A stretch of 64,000 nt of DNA from JAGQSZ01 sp049647585 (GTDB taxonomy: Bacteria; Actinomycetota; Acidimicrobiia; Acidimicrobiales; Microtrichaceae), in NCBI GenBank assembly GCA_049647585.1, contig JBARXY010000011.1:310001-374000 (forward strand). The letters are read 5' to 3'. The translations under genes were made by a program, and so were the position numbers. Under the pieces are notes generated by a model. That model ran no database searches. It saw nothing but the letters and a program-made list of their open reading frames with translations, and was not told the DNA's origin. Positions 8,713 to 18,123 of this stretch are shown here, piece by piece (the first letter of the stretch is position 1; every line of letters begins with the position of its first letter).

Positions 8713-9630
8713 GTGACAACCGTCAAGACAGCGGCTGAAAGCTCTATCGATGAAGGCGTCCAGAAGGTCCGTGCGAACGGCATCGAGATCGCCTTCGAGA
8801 CCTTCGGCGATACGACGAACCCGACGATCCTCCTTGTCATGGGACTAGGCACACAGATGATCGCCTGGGACGACACGATGTGCGAGACGCTCGCCGAATC
8901 GGGTTACCACGTCGTCCGTTTCGACAATCGTGATGTCGGCTTGTCGACCCATATCGATGCTCCCGCCCCGGCGCTCAAGGACCTCCTTTTCAGCCGCCGA
9001 CCTGCCTACACGATCGGCGACATGGCAAATGATGCAGTTGGACTCCTTGACGCGATCGACGTCGAGTCCGCGCATGTTGTCGGGGCCTCGATGGGCGGCT
9101 TCATCAGCCAGACGATCGCCTTGGCGCACCCAGGGCGGGTCAGCAGCCTCACTCTGATCATGACTTCGACTGGTTCCAGATTGGTCGGGCGTCCGACCCC
9201 CGCAGTGATCCGTCGGATGGCGAGTCGTCCCATGACCAGGACCAGACAAGAGGTGATGGACGAAGCAGTCGCGTCCTACCGGATCATCGGCTCTCCCGCC
9301 TTCTTGAACGAGCCGCTCCTGCGCGAGCTTGCCGGACGCGGCTTCGACCGCGCGCACGACCCCGAAGGAACCCAACGTCAGCTCGGGGCGATCATGGCCC
9401 AGCCCAACAGGACCAGCGCGCTGCGTTCGGTCGACGTTCCCACATTGGTGCTCCACGGCTTGAGCGATCCGCTGGTGACCGTGAGCGGAGGACTCGCGCT
9501 GGCTAAGGCAATCCCGGGCGCGCGATTCAAGGGCCATCACGGGATAGGCCACGACATCCCACGAACCATGTCGGTCGAGGTCACTTCCGACATTCTCGAA
9601 ACCGTCGCACGGGCCGAGAAGGCGAAGTAG
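8713..9630 (+). CDS. Alpha/beta fold hydrolase
   Basis: 305 aa alpha/beta hydrolase. The oxyanion loop region is LVMGLGTQMIAW, the nucleophile elbow GASMGG has Ser126, the acid is Asp251 (HGLSDPLV) and the catalytic His is His279 (GHHGIGHD). FDNRDVGLS and LVMGLG resemble the RdmC/aclacinomycin methylesterase-like subgroup. The GTG start has GAGG about 8 nt upstream. It is probably a cytoplasmic esterase or lactonase; the substrate is unknown. It stands alone in a divergent/convergent context. Confidence 0.9.
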   Translation: MTTVKTAAESSIDEGVQKVRANGIEIAFETFGDTTNPTILLVMGLGTQMIAWDDTMCETLAESGYHVVRFDNRDVGLSTHIDAPAPALKDLLFSRRPAYTIGDMANDAVGLLDAIDVESAHVVGASMGGFISQTIALAHPGRVSSLTLIMTSTGSRLVGRPTPAVIRRMASRPMTRTRQEVMDEAVASYRIIGSPAFLNEPLLRELAGRGFDRAHDPEGTQRQLGAIMAQPNRTSALRSVDVPTLVLHGLSDPLVTVSGGLALAKAIPGARFKGHHGIGHDIPRTMSVEVTSDILETVARAEKAK

Positions 9631-9668
9631 GTACCAGCGCGCCGCACCAGCATGACTCGCTAGCTCGG

Positions 9669-10541
9669 CTACTTCTTGTGGTGGATGACGACCACCGGTC
9701 TACCGGCGTGATGTAGCAACTGGATAGGAACCCGCCCGAGCACCAGGCCGTGGAAGCCTCCGCGCCCACGGGTACCGACGACAATCATGCTGGCATCGTC
9801 GTCGGAGCCGACCTCGGTGAGGGCCTCTACCGGATGGTTCCCGACACGCGTGACCCGTAGGCGTACGTCACGGCCGTAGGCGGAGTGGATCTCTTCCCGC
9901 ATGGCATCTTCGTCCTGATAGTGCCAGTTGGAAACCCCTCCGTGCGGATAGGAGTCGGCCATCGGGTCATAGGCGAAAACTGCGTGGAGCAGGCTGCCGG
10001 TACTGAGCGCTGCATCCACTGCCCACTTGAGAGCCGGGCGACTCTCGGGTGAACCATCGACGCCGACGACAATTGTTCCGCCGACAATCGGACCGCCCTC
10101 ATCGGGAACTACGACCAGTGGTCGCTGCAGGTGATGGGCCACGTGGTGCGCCACTCCCCCCAGACCCAGCTGGTCGAAACCGCCGCTACCCCGTGAGCCG
10201 ATCACCACCAGGGAGACGTCCTTGGAACGCGCAGTATCGATGATCACGTCACTCGGGTCACCCTCTTGGATCTGGGAGTGGTGTGGAACCACCCGGCTAC
10301 CCAAGGTGCCTGCCGCCTCGGGCGCGTTCGACTCGGAACGATCGACCCTCTCCTCGAGTGATTGGTGGACGCTGGCAACGATTTCGTCATGGAACTGCGG
10401 ATCGACCTCGGCCTGTTCCGGATGGAACGTGCTCACAACCAGCAATTCCTGTTCGGTAACCCGACACCACTGAATCGCCCAGGCAAGGGCAGAACTGCTC
10501 TTGTACTGCGGGTCGACCGCGACCAAAACCATGTTGCTCAT
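9669..10541 (-). CDS. Universal stress protein, two tandem USP domains
   Basis: 290 aa with two UspA domains. Domain 1 (about 1-140) begins VLVAVDPQYKSSSALAWA and ends VVIGSRGSGGFDQLGLGGVA. Domain 2 (about 150-290) begins IVVGVDGSPESRPALKWA and ends VVGTRGRGGFHGLVLGRV. The GxxGx9G(S/T/V)-type ATP-binding loops are visible in both. Such proteins are induced by hypoxia, starvation or osmotic stress in actinobacteria. It is monocistronic by position, with a 103-bp gap to the beta-propeller gene. Confidence 0.93.
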   Translation of the reverse strand: MSNMVLVAVDPQYKSSSALAWAIQWCRVTEQELLVVSTFHPEQAEVDPQFHDEIVASVHQSLEERVDRSESNAPEAAGTLGSRVVPHHSQIQEGDPSDVIIDTARSKDVSLVVIGSRGSGGFDQLGLGGVAHHVAHHLQRPLVVVPDEGGPIVGGTIVVGVDGSPESRPALKWAVDAALSTGSLLHAVFAYDPMADSYPHGGVSNWHYQDEDAMREEIHSAYGRDVRLRVTRVGNHPVEALTEVGSDDDASMIVVGTRGRGGFHGLVLGRVPIQLLHHAGRPVVVIHHKK

Positions 10542-10644
10542 CCGTTGTCACCGCCTATTTGGCTCATCCCGGTGCGATAGCAACCGGTCACTCTTGGCTG
10601 TCACCTACCCGGAGAAATCCCGTGAGATTCACGTCGTTCGACGC

Positions 10645-12936
10645 TCAGAAGATCGGCGGAAGTGTGATCAGTGCCTTCGGTGCCAGCGACGCGGCGTCGA
10701 GCTGTTCGAGTGACTCGCTCGTATAGATCCACGGTGAACCCGCCACGACCAAGACCCTGGAAACCTGCGGCGGACCGCTGTCGTCGCATCCATTGCGATC
10801 GACCTGATCCCACGGACACAGGCGTCCCAGATCGGCATCGCGTGGTCGGACCAGCCGGGCAGTCACGTCGTTGGCACCGACGTTCAACATCACCGCTTGC
10901 GAAACCGAACTTCCAAGTGGGCCCTCGCCAACATTGGCCCCGAAGGCGCCCATGGACATCGAGTTCCACCAGGTGAACTCGTGGTGGTCCCAGGCGACGT
11001 TGGACGAGGTCCAGTCCCTGTTCCAGGTCCCCAGGATCTTTGGGGCCCCGGAAATGTCGAGGATGGTCGCATGGGTCCCGGGGACCACCTGCTTACCGAC
11101 CACACGAATGGTCGACCCGATGACCAGGACCCTGCTATCGCCAAATGGATGGAAATAGCCGCCGGTGCCCGGCAGGTCGACTGCGCCCGCGTCCTTGGGA
11201 GCGGTCGGAGTCGACAGATCCACCGACGAGACGGTGACGCCGGCGAGTCCCGACGAGATCAGGAGTCGGTCGCCCATGAAACGCAACCCACTCACTCCCT
11301 GGCTGCTGCTTGCGGGAACCAGGCTTCCTGCCTCGGTCAGGGTCTTGGCAGAGGCGTCACCAACAAGGCTCCTGACGGTGATTTTCGCGGCGTTGTCGAT
11401 CGACCAAGGGACACCCTCAACCGTCACCACACCCACGGTCGATGCGTTCAGGACTCCCAACGAGAACTCGTCGCGGATCGAACCCTTGACCTGTCCCGAC
11501 CCGACGTACTCAGGTCCCGAGTCATCGAAACTGAACCGGTGCAGCGCAGTGGACCAGTCCTTGTAATCGCCTGTCTGGTTCACCGGGTCGACCCAGACGT
11601 GCGAGGCGACCACAACGTCACCCGCTGTGGCGGTCAGGGTCTCGGATGGAGCCAGAATGCCCATTGCCCGAGGCTCGAAGGGGCCGTCCATGTCGAACTG
11701 CACCAGGGAGGTCATCTCAACTCCGGCGAAGGTGTCGGGCACCACTACGCCGGCACAGTCGACCAGCGGGGTCGACTTGGTAGACACGCCGGTGTCCCAC
11801 TCGGGGATCCAGTCATCGACCGAGGACTGCGCGACCGCCAGCCGGTTCTGATGAAGCGCCGGGGCAACGCCGTTCGTAGTGGTCGGGGCGACCATCGCCA
11901 GATCGTTCAGCGATGAGTTGGTGACGATCCGGACCGACTCACCAACACGCCTCGCTGCAACCAGCCCGCCTTCTATGCGAACCCTCTGGGTCACCTTCGG
12001 TGAGGCCGGGTCGACCAGGCTGACGAAGGTCACCGTCATGTAGTTGGTTGCCGGTCGGGTCGCAGAGGGGTCACCTGGAAGCGGGTCAGCCAGGACTGTC
12101 TCGGTTCCGAAAACAACTGCGCGGTTGCCGTCGACGAGAAGGGACATCGGGCCCCAAGAATGTCCGGACTTCGGGTCCGCCCCGCCCAACGTCAGCGTGC
12201 CAACGACCGCTGACCTACCTGTGTCCACGACTCTCAGTTTCATGTTGCGCAACTCGACGACCAGTGACCCGACAGCCTTGACGGTGTCAGGCTCATCGAC
12301 TCCGTCAACGATCACGTTCGTCCCCAGGGTCTCGCCGCCAGAACCTGAAGGGGCGACATCCCCGCCCGCACCGTTCTGTGCTTCGGGGGCAGGCGCGTCC
12401 GCCAAAGCTGTTTGGGCGCGGTAGCCAGCAAACCGGTAGCCCAAGAGGTCGAACCGGTTGGCACCGAATCCCTGGCTTCCGACATGTGCGGCACCAACCT
12501 TGCGGAGTTGGTCTGCTAGCGCATCGCAGGTGTCGTAGCGGCTCACCGTGGACACGAGCTGCACGTTGTGCGGGTCGACCGGCTCGGCCGGCAGGGCCGC
12601 CACCAGTTTCTCGGCCTTACGCAAGCCGGGAGCTTGCAATTTTTCCCCGCTGGCCACCTCGCTGTGGGAGGACCCTTCGGTGTTGACCCACGCCAGACTT
12701 CCGATCATCGCGACCACAAGTACGGCAGCAGCAATTGCCAGAATCCTGTTGGTCCGCTGAAGGCGTGCCACTTTACGTTGGCCAGCCAATGTGATCACCT
12801 GCTCGGCTCTACCGGGGTCTGTTGAGTCTCGGAGCGCAGCACCGACACTGGCCAGTTCCCGGTCAATCTCGCGGTCCCGGTCAATCTCATCGGGATTCGA
12901 CATGTCGGTTCCGCCATCAATTGGGTCGTCATTCAT
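10645..12936 (-). CDS. Membrane-anchored beta-propeller protein, candidate anti-sigma factor
   Basis: 763 aa. The N-terminal ~64 residues are acidic/basic and cytoplasmic. One membrane helix follows at about 65-83 (ILAIAAAVLVVAMIGSLAWV), and then a large extracytoplasmic domain. SRYDTCDALADQLRK and the later blade-like repeats match the secreted beta-propeller family PF09826 as I know it. The start ATG overlaps the sigma factor stop by 4 bp (ATGA), so the two are translationally coupled. The topology, a short cytoplasmic segment plus one helix plus a sensor domain coupled to an ECF sigma gene, is that of an anti-sigma factor. No HxxxCxxC zinc anti-sigma motif is visible, so the role is inference. 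Confidence 0.8.
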   Translation of the reverse strand: MNDDPIDGGTDMSNPDEIDRDREIDRELASVGAALRDSTDPGRAEQVITLAGQRKVARLQRTNRILAIAAAVLVVAMIGSLAWVNTEGSSHSEVASGEKLQAPGLRKAEKLVAALPAEPVDPHNVQLVSTVSRYDTCDALADQLRKVGAAHVGSQGFGANRFDLLGYRFAGYRAQTALADAPAPEAQNGAGGDVAPSGSGGETLGTNVIVDGVDEPDTVKAVGSLVVELRNMKLRVVDTGRSAVVGTLTLGGADPKSGHSWGPMSLLVDGNRAVVFGTETVLADPLPGDPSATRPATNYMTVTFVSLVDPASPKVTQRVRIEGGLVAARRVGESVRIVTNSSLNDLAMVAPTTTNGVAPALHQNRLAVAQSSVDDWIPEWDTGVSTKSTPLVDCAGVVVPDTFAGVEMTSLVQFDMDGPFEPRAMGILAPSETLTATAGDVVVASHVWVDPVNQTGDYKDWSTALHRFSFDDSGPEYVGSGQVKGSIRDEFSLGVLNASTVGVVTVEGVPWSIDNAAKITVRSLVGDASAKTLTEAGSLVPASSSQGVSGLRFMGDRLLISSGLAGVTVSSVDLSTPTAPKDAGAVDLPGTGGYFHPFGDSRVLVIGSTIRVVGKQVVPGTHATILDISGAPKILGTWNRDWTSSNVAWDHHEFTWWNSMSMGAFGANVGEGPLGSSVSQAVMLNVGANDVTARLVRPRDADLGRLCPWDQVDRNGCDDSGPPQVSRVLVVAGSPWIYTSESLEQLDAASLAPKALITLPPIF

Positions 12937-13451
12937 TGGTGGATCTCCTTGACGGTCGCATGGTCACGCAAAGTGCATCTGGCTCGGTAGAGGAGGGTCT
13001 TGACCGCTGACTCGGAAAGGTCCATCTCGAGGCCCACCGTCGCTATCGAGAGGTCGGCCCCGTAGTGCAGGGCGACAGCCCGAGCCTGGTTGTCGGGTAG
13101 TTCCCCGACGGCCTTCCAGAGTTCACGTCCGATCCCGGTGAGACTCTGGGAGTCATGGAAAGCATCGTGTGGATTCGGCCCGTCGGGCTGGGCACTGAGC
13201 GTTGCGACTGCTCGGCGCTCACTGTTGGACCGGCGGACAACCGAGATCGACTGGTTGATCACGGCCCGTCTCACCCAGGCCCCCGGCCGGTCCATCTTCG
13301 AGACCTTTGACCAGCGGATGAAGGTTCGTTCAAAGACGTCCTGGACAATTTCCTCGGCGAGCGCAGCGTTGCCGATGATCATCATCGAAGCCGCGACGAC
13401 CCCGCGATGTTCCTCTCTGACCAGCGCGGCGAAGCTGCCGTCGTCGATCAT
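12933..13451 (-). CDS. ECF-type RNA polymerase sigma-70 factor (SigE family)
   Basis: 172 aa, the usual ECF size. Region 2 is at the N-terminus (ALVREEHRGVVAAS ... AEEIVQDVFERTFIRW). Region 4 is at the C-terminus (GELPDNQARAVALHYGADLSIATVGLEMDLSESAVKTLLYRAR; only short motifs are diagnostic). No sigma 1.1 or region 3 is present. The downstream gene overlaps by 4 bp and encodes a one-helix beta-propeller protein likely to control it. An 8-bp-arm palindrome lies about 70 bp upstream at 13519-13537. Confidence 0.92.
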   Translation of the reverse strand: MIDDGSFAALVREEHRGVVAASMMIIGNAALAEEIVQDVFERTFIRWSKVSKMDRPGAWVRRAVINQSISVVRRSNSERRAVATLSAQPDGPNPHDAFHDSQSLTGIGRELWKAVGELPDNQARAVALHYGADLSIATVGLEMDLSESAVKTLLYRARCTLRDHATVKEIHQ

Positions 13452-13518
13452 TGCAGAACGATCCCGTTGTTCCTCACACAGGACACACGCACGAGCATGA
13501 CCGTAGGTCGCGCTCCGG

Positions 13519-13537
13519 ACCTTTCACGTTGAAAGGT
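13519..13537. promoter_or_regulatory. Perfect inverted repeat upstream of the ECF sigma gene
   Basis: ACCTTTCA-CGT-TGAAAGGT, 8-bp arms and 3-bp spacer, in the 119-bp gap after the ABC exporter stop and before the sigma start. It is either an operator for the sigma operon or a weak terminator for the ABC gene; there is no T-run on either side. Confidence 0.45.
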
Positions 13538-13570
13538 GCATCTGCTCGCCGCCCGGACTTAGCGGTGATC

Positions 13571-15388
13571 TCAGGTGGCATCACCGACACGAGCCTCGCC
13601 CGTCTGGACCCGCCAGAACGCTGCATACAGGCCACCGAGTTCGACGAGCTCCTCGTGTGTACCCGCCTCGATCACCGTGCCGGCCTCCATCACATGGATG
13701 CAGTCTGCGTGACGGATCGTCGAGAGTCTGTGTGCAACAACCAGGGTCGTACGGCCAACCGTGACCCGTTCGAGTGAGCGCTGGATCGCGGCTTCGGTCT
13801 CGTTGTCGACCGCCGAGGTTGCCTCGTCGAGGACCAGTACGGCCGGGTCGGCCAGGATCGCCCGGGCAATGGTCAACCGCTGACGCTGCCCTCCCGAGAG
13901 CTTCTGTCCCCGCTCCCCGACGACCGTGTCGAGCCCCTCCGGCATCGCTCGGATGAAGTCCGATGCCTCGGCTTGGTCGGCGGCTCGCATGATCTCTTCG
14001 TCGGTCGCATCCGGACGCCCGTAGGCGAGATTCTCCCGGACGGTTCCATGGAACAGATAGACGTCCTGAGCCACAAAACCCGTGGCACCCCGAAGCGAAG
14101 GGAGCGTCAGATTCTCGATGGGGATTCCATCCATCGTGATTCTTCCCGACGCAGGTTCATAGAGCCTGAGCAACAGCTTCACCACCGTTGACTTGCCGGC
14201 ACCGGTCGCACCCACGATGGCGTGTGTCTCCCCTGCGGGCACCCGGATGGAAAGGCCCTTGAGCACCTCGTCGTGACCAGACTTGTATGCGAAGTGGACA
14301 TCATCGAAAACGACTTCGCCGCGAACCGGCTGAGCCAGTTCAACGGAGCCGCTCAAGATCGTCGGCTGGACCCCGAGAAGACCGAAGATCCGCCGACATG
14401 ACGCCATGGCCCGTTGGTACAGGTCGAGCGTTTCGCCCAAGTCACTGAGTGGCCACAACAGGCGCTGGGTCATGAACACCAGAACCGAGAAGAGTCCAAC
14501 GTCGAGATCCCCTCGCAGCGCAGCTCGACCACCCACGACCAGGGTCATTATGAACCCCGACAGAACAGCGGTGCGGATGAGCGGCCTGAAGGCGGTCGAC
14601 AGGCGGATCGCGTCGAGGTTCACAGACTGGTAGTGGTCGCTGTCGGCCTCGACCCGCTCGGCGTCACGACGCTCAGCGTTGAACGCTTTGATCGTCGCGA
14701 TACCGCCGAGACCGTTGGTCAGGGTGTCGGAGATGTTCCCGGCTGCAGCGCGGACCTTGGCGTATCGGGGCTGCAGACGGTTCTGGTACAGAAGCGAACC
14801 GGTGACGATGACCGGTATGGGCAGGAACGACAACAGGGCCAGCAACGGCGAGATGACCACGAACACGATTCCGACGAAGACGACGTTCGCAGCGGTGATG
14901 ATGAGCTTGTGGACCCCCATATCGAGAAAGCGTTCGAGTTGGTTGACGTCGTCGTTGATGACCGCCATCAACCCGCCAGAGGTGACGTCCTCGAAGTAGG
15001 ACAGGTCGAGTTCCTGGACGCCTCGGTACAGATCCATGCGCGTCTCGTGTTCGATCGTCTGGGCCAGATTCCTCCAGGTGACCACTGCCACGTACTCAGT
15101 GATCGACTCGATTATCCAGACGACAGCGGTGATGATCGCCAGAACGGTCAGCTGTTCGAAGCGATCGTGGAGCCCGAAGATGCGACCGATGAACGACTCG
15201 CCCTCGTTGACCACCACGTCGACGGCGGCACCGATGAGCAACTCCGGGGCGATGTCCGCGGCCTTGTTCAGGAGCGACATCGTGGTGGCGAGAACTACCC
15301 GAGAACGATGGCCGCGGGCGTAACCCCATAGGTCGCGCAGCGGTGGAGTACTCGACAGCGGAATGGTTGACGTATGGGCAGAAGGCAC
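13571..15388 (-). CDS. ABC transporter, fused permease-ATPase (exporter type)
   Basis: 605 aa. The N-terminal six-helix ABC exporter membrane domain (about 20-320) is followed by an ATPase. Walker A VGATGAGKST is near 400, the Q-loop region is FVAQDVYLFHGTVRENLAYG, the signature is LSGGQRQRL, Walker B is VLVLDEATSAVDNE and the switch is VVAHRLST. It is a half-transporter expected to act as a homodimer. The substrate (lipid, peptide or drug) cannot be told. GTG start. It lies between the fbp iron operon and the sigma gene, all leftward, with a gap of about 105 bp from fbpB, so it may be separately transcribed. Confidence 0.93.
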   Translation of the reverse strand: MPSAHTSTIPLSSTPPLRDLWGYARGHRSRVVLATTMSLLNKAADIAPELLIGAAVDVVVNEGESFIGRIFGLHDRFEQLTVLAIITAVVWIIESITEYVAVVTWRNLAQTIEHETRMDLYRGVQELDLSYFEDVTSGGLMAVINDDVNQLERFLDMGVHKLIITAANVVFVGIVFVVISPLLALLSFLPIPVIVTGSLLYQNRLQPRYAKVRAAAGNISDTLTNGLGGIATIKAFNAERRDAERVEADSDHYQSVNLDAIRLSTAFRPLIRTAVLSGFIMTLVVGGRAALRGDLDVGLFSVLVFMTQRLLWPLSDLGETLDLYQRAMASCRRIFGLLGVQPTILSGSVELAQPVRGEVVFDDVHFAYKSGHDEVLKGLSIRVPAGETHAIVGATGAGKSTVVKLLLRLYEPASGRITMDGIPIENLTLPSLRGATGFVAQDVYLFHGTVRENLAYGRPDATDEEIMRAADQAEASDFIRAMPEGLDTVVGERGQKLSGGQRQRLTIARAILADPAVLVLDEATSAVDNETEAAIQRSLERVTVGRTTLVVAHRLSTIRHADCIHVMEAGTVIEAGTHEELVELGGLYAAFWRVQTGEARVGDAT

Positions 15389-15493
15389 GATCCGACATTA
15401 CCGAGGGGTCTGGCAGTCTCCCCATTGGGTTAGGTGCAGATCGGCGGATCAGCTGCGCAGGGTTCGGCGGTCAGCTGCGCAGCGGGCGACGGG

Positions 15494-17047
15494 TCAGCTG
15501 CGCAGGGTTCGACGGGCCAACAACGCGGCGGGGATCGCTCCGATGATCAACAGGACCAGACCGAACGGAGCGGCGGCGGAGAAGTCGAGCACCTCGCCGT
15601 TGGTCGTACCCCACAGGGCGGTCGCCAGGGTGTATTCGCCCGTCGGATGCAACAGCAGTGTCGTAGTGAGCTCCTTGCCGACGTCCAGGGCGACAAGCAT
15701 CGCTCCGGCGGCAATCGCCGGCAGAACCAGAGGCAGAGTCACGCGCCGAAAAGTCCTCAGGGGGCCGCTGCCCAGGGACCGGGACAGGTCGTCGTAATCA
15801 GTCGATGCCTGGGAGAACCCCACCTGTTGGGACCCGATCGCGAGCGGCAGGAACATGATTACGTAAGCGATGATCAACAGTGTCGAGGTCTGGTAGATCG
15901 GATACACCCAGCGCACGCTGACGTAGACCAGCGCCAGTGCCATGATCACACCGGGCAGCGCGTGCGCTACCCATGTGGATCGCTCCGCTGCCGAAGCGAT
16001 CTTTCCCGGATAGCGAACCGAGATCATGCTCACCGGTATTGCACAGGCCGTGGCGAAGACTGCCGCTGCGAATCCGTAGCGGGCTGTGTTCGCGGTCGAA
16101 TGCCACAGAAGTGACCAGTCGACGCCGGTGACCGAGCCGGAGGCGTGGGCCGCGAGTCCGGCGAAGGTTGCATACAGGGGCACCCCCAGTGCGACTGCCA
16201 CCACTGCTGCGCACACGAGGAACCAGATCCAGCGCGCCCGGCCCAGACGCCACTGGTCGGGCGGACGGGGAGCCGCGCCATGGGTCCGAGGCTGCTGGGC
16301 GCGTCCCCTCACGAGCCGGTCCACCACCAACAGAACCAACGCTCCACCGGCGAGAACAACGGCCAACGCCCTGGCCGATTCTGGTGATCCGAGGACGGTC
16401 GCCCTGTTCACCACGGCGGTTGTCAGGGTCTGGAAACGCAACATCTGGAGGGCGCCGAATTCTGCGAGCAGGTGTAGCGAGATGATCAGCGACCCGCCGG
16501 CTATGGCCACCCGCAACTGGGGAAGCGTCACACGCAGAAAGGCCGCCGCAGGACCGTGCCCGACCGAACGAGCGGCCTCCTCCTGTGCCGGGTTCAGCCC
16601 ACGCAGTGCCACCACCACCGGAAGAAACACATATGGAAACAACGAGAGGCTCAAGACGATGACCGAGCCGCGCAGCCCGTAGATGAATGTCGAGGTGGGA
16701 ACCAGCCGATAGCTGGCGGCGACCCACGCATAGGAACCGACGAACGTTGGTACCCCAAGGGGCAGGGTGAGAAGCACGGTCCAGAGACGACGTAGGGGTA
16801 GGTCGGTCCGCGACACGAGTAGCGCGAACCCGACCCCCATGACGATGCAGATCGTTGTGACCAGAACGACCAACTGGACCGTGTTCCACAGAAGTGGTCC
16901 GGTGCTCGGAGCCGACAGCTCATTCTTGAGCAGCCCGAAGCTGAAGCCTTCGCGCAGTAGTAGGTAGACCGCTGGTAGCAGTGACGCAACCGCCACCGCC
17001 CCAGCGGCAACTATCAGCAGCGCTGGCGGCCTACGACGCTCAGACAA
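15494..17047 (-). CDS. fbpB: Iron(III) ABC transporter permease, FbpB-type double permease
   Basis: 517 aa with about 12 membrane helices in two homologous permease halves. EAA-loop sequences are visible in each (EEAARSVGHGPAAAFLRVTLPQ and DDLSRSLGSGPLRTFRRVTLPL; cores EEAARSVG and DDLSRSLG). Permeases with two fused halves are characteristic of the FbpB/SfuB ferric iron family. A TTG start overlaps the stop of the substrate-binding protein gene by 8 bp (TTGTCTGA), giving translational coupling. It is the last gene of the ATPase, binding protein, permease operon. Confidence 0.9.
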   Translation of the reverse strand: MSERRRPPALLIVAAGAVAVASLLPAVYLLLREGFSFGLLKNELSAPSTGPLLWNTVQLVVLVTTICIVMGVGFALLVSRTDLPLRRLWTVLLTLPLGVPTFVGSYAWVAASYRLVPTSTFIYGLRGSVIVLSLSLFPYVFLPVVVALRGLNPAQEEAARSVGHGPAAAFLRVTLPQLRVAIAGGSLIISLHLLAEFGALQMLRFQTLTTAVVNRATVLGSPESARALAVVLAGGALVLLVVDRLVRGRAQQPRTHGAAPRPPDQWRLGRARWIWFLVCAAVVAVALGVPLYATFAGLAAHASGSVTGVDWSLLWHSTANTARYGFAAAVFATACAIPVSMISVRYPGKIASAAERSTWVAHALPGVIMALALVYVSVRWVYPIYQTSTLLIIAYVIMFLPLAIGSQQVGFSQASTDYDDLSRSLGSGPLRTFRRVTLPLVLPAIAAGAMLVALDVGKELTTTLLLHPTGEYTLATALWGTTNGEVLDFSAAAPFGLVLLIIGAIPAALLARRTLRS

Positions 17048-18104
17048 TACCGGCCTGGATCATCAGCTCCCTTGCGGCGGCAACATCTGCCAGCGATCCC
17101 TGGTCGAACACCGGTGGATCCAACTTGTCGAGCGGATCGAGGTTGTAGGAGCTCACCACGCCGGGGGTCAAGGGATACTGCGGGGACTTCGCCGCCACGA
17201 TCTTCTGCCCTCCGTCGGCCTTGGCCAGCCACGCCAGGAACTTCTGGCCGTCAGCCTGATTCTTGGACGACTTCAGAACTCCGGCGCCTGAGGCGAGAAC
17301 CAGTCCGCCGGCATCCTTGCCACCCACGTAGTGGACCCGCGAGTCGAGGTTCTCGGCTCCACCCTTCTCCTTGGCCAGGACGTACCAGTAGTAGTGGTTG
17401 GACAGGCCGAATTCGTGCTGTCCCGCCTCAACGCTGTCACGAACCTTGCCGTTGGACTGTTCGTTGACTCCATTGGCCTTGATCGCCTTGAGCCAGGCGA
17501 GCGTCTCATCTGAGCCAATGGTGTTGATCAGGTATGAGACCGTCGTCGTGAAAGCTCCTGATGGGGCGTAGGCGAAGCGGCCCTTCCACTCGGGCTCGAC
17601 CAGGTCGAGGATGCTCTTGGGAAGCTCGGACTCGCTGATCATGTTGGGGTTGTAGAAGATGGCCCTGACCCGACCGGCAATGGGAAGCCAGTCGCCGTCG
17701 GAGGGTACGAACCGCTGGTCGGGTACGGCTTCGGTCTCGGGGTCGACCTTGGCGAGCAACCCCTTGGCCGCCAGTTGGCCCATTGGACCAGGCTCCTCGG
17801 TGATCACCACGTCGGCCTTGGAACGGTCGCCTTCCTCGATGACCTGGTTGACCATCTCCGCGTCGTCTCCGGAGCGGACCTCGACCTTGATTCCGCTTTC
17901 CTTCTCGAAGTCGCTGGCAAAGGCCTTCACCATGTCCTCGTGCTGGCCGGAGTAGACCGTGATGCTGTCCGACCCGCCGTTGTCGGCACCGCCGGCGCTT
18001 TCCTTGGCGTCACTGGTGCAGGAGACCAGGCCGAGGGCCAATGCCGGTGCAAGTAGCAGCGCTCCCAGCTTCACCGCGCCGGAACCTGTTGGTCGAAGTT
18101 TCAT
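17040..18104 (-). CDS. fbpA: Iron(III) ABC transporter substrate-binding lipoprotein
   Basis: 354 aa. Lipoprotein signal: positively charged start, hydrophobic LGALLLAPALALGL, lipobox LVSC with Cys29. The mature part begins ITVYSGQHEDMVKAFASDFEKESGI, typical of FbpA/SfuA iron-binding proteins (only the short YSGQHE motif is quoted as diagnostic). Later regions VFYNP-like (AIFYNPNMI), GLSNHYYWY and the twin-Tyr YY support a transferrin-like iron site. RBS AAGGA lies upstream of the ATG. It captures Fe3+ outside the membrane for the permease and ATPase encoded on either side. Confidence 0.9.
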   Translation of the reverse strand: MKLRPTGSGAVKLGALLLAPALALGLVSCTSDAKESAGGADNGGSDSITVYSGQHEDMVKAFASDFEKESGIKVEVRSGDDAEMVNQVIEEGDRSKADVVITEEPGPMGQLAAKGLLAKVDPETEAVPDQRFVPSDGDWLPIAGRVRAIFYNPNMISESELPKSILDLVEPEWKGRFAYAPSGAFTTTVSYLINTIGSDETLAWLKAIKANGVNEQSNGKVRDSVEAGQHEFGLSNHYYWYVLAKEKGGAENLDSRVHYVGGKDAGGLVLASGAGVLKSSKNQADGQKFLAWLAKADGGQKIVAAKSPQYPLTPGVVSSYNLDPLDKLDPPVFDQGSLADVAAARELMIQAGIV

Positions 18105-18123
18105 CTATTGATCCTTTTGGGTG

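Noticed and set aside
15366..15500. Repeated CAGCTGCGCAGGGTTCG-like motif after the ABC exporter start
   Set aside because: Three loose copies of a GC-rich string (around 15447-15507) overlap the end of fbpB; too imperfect to call a regulatory array, though it fits the general repeat habit of the genome.
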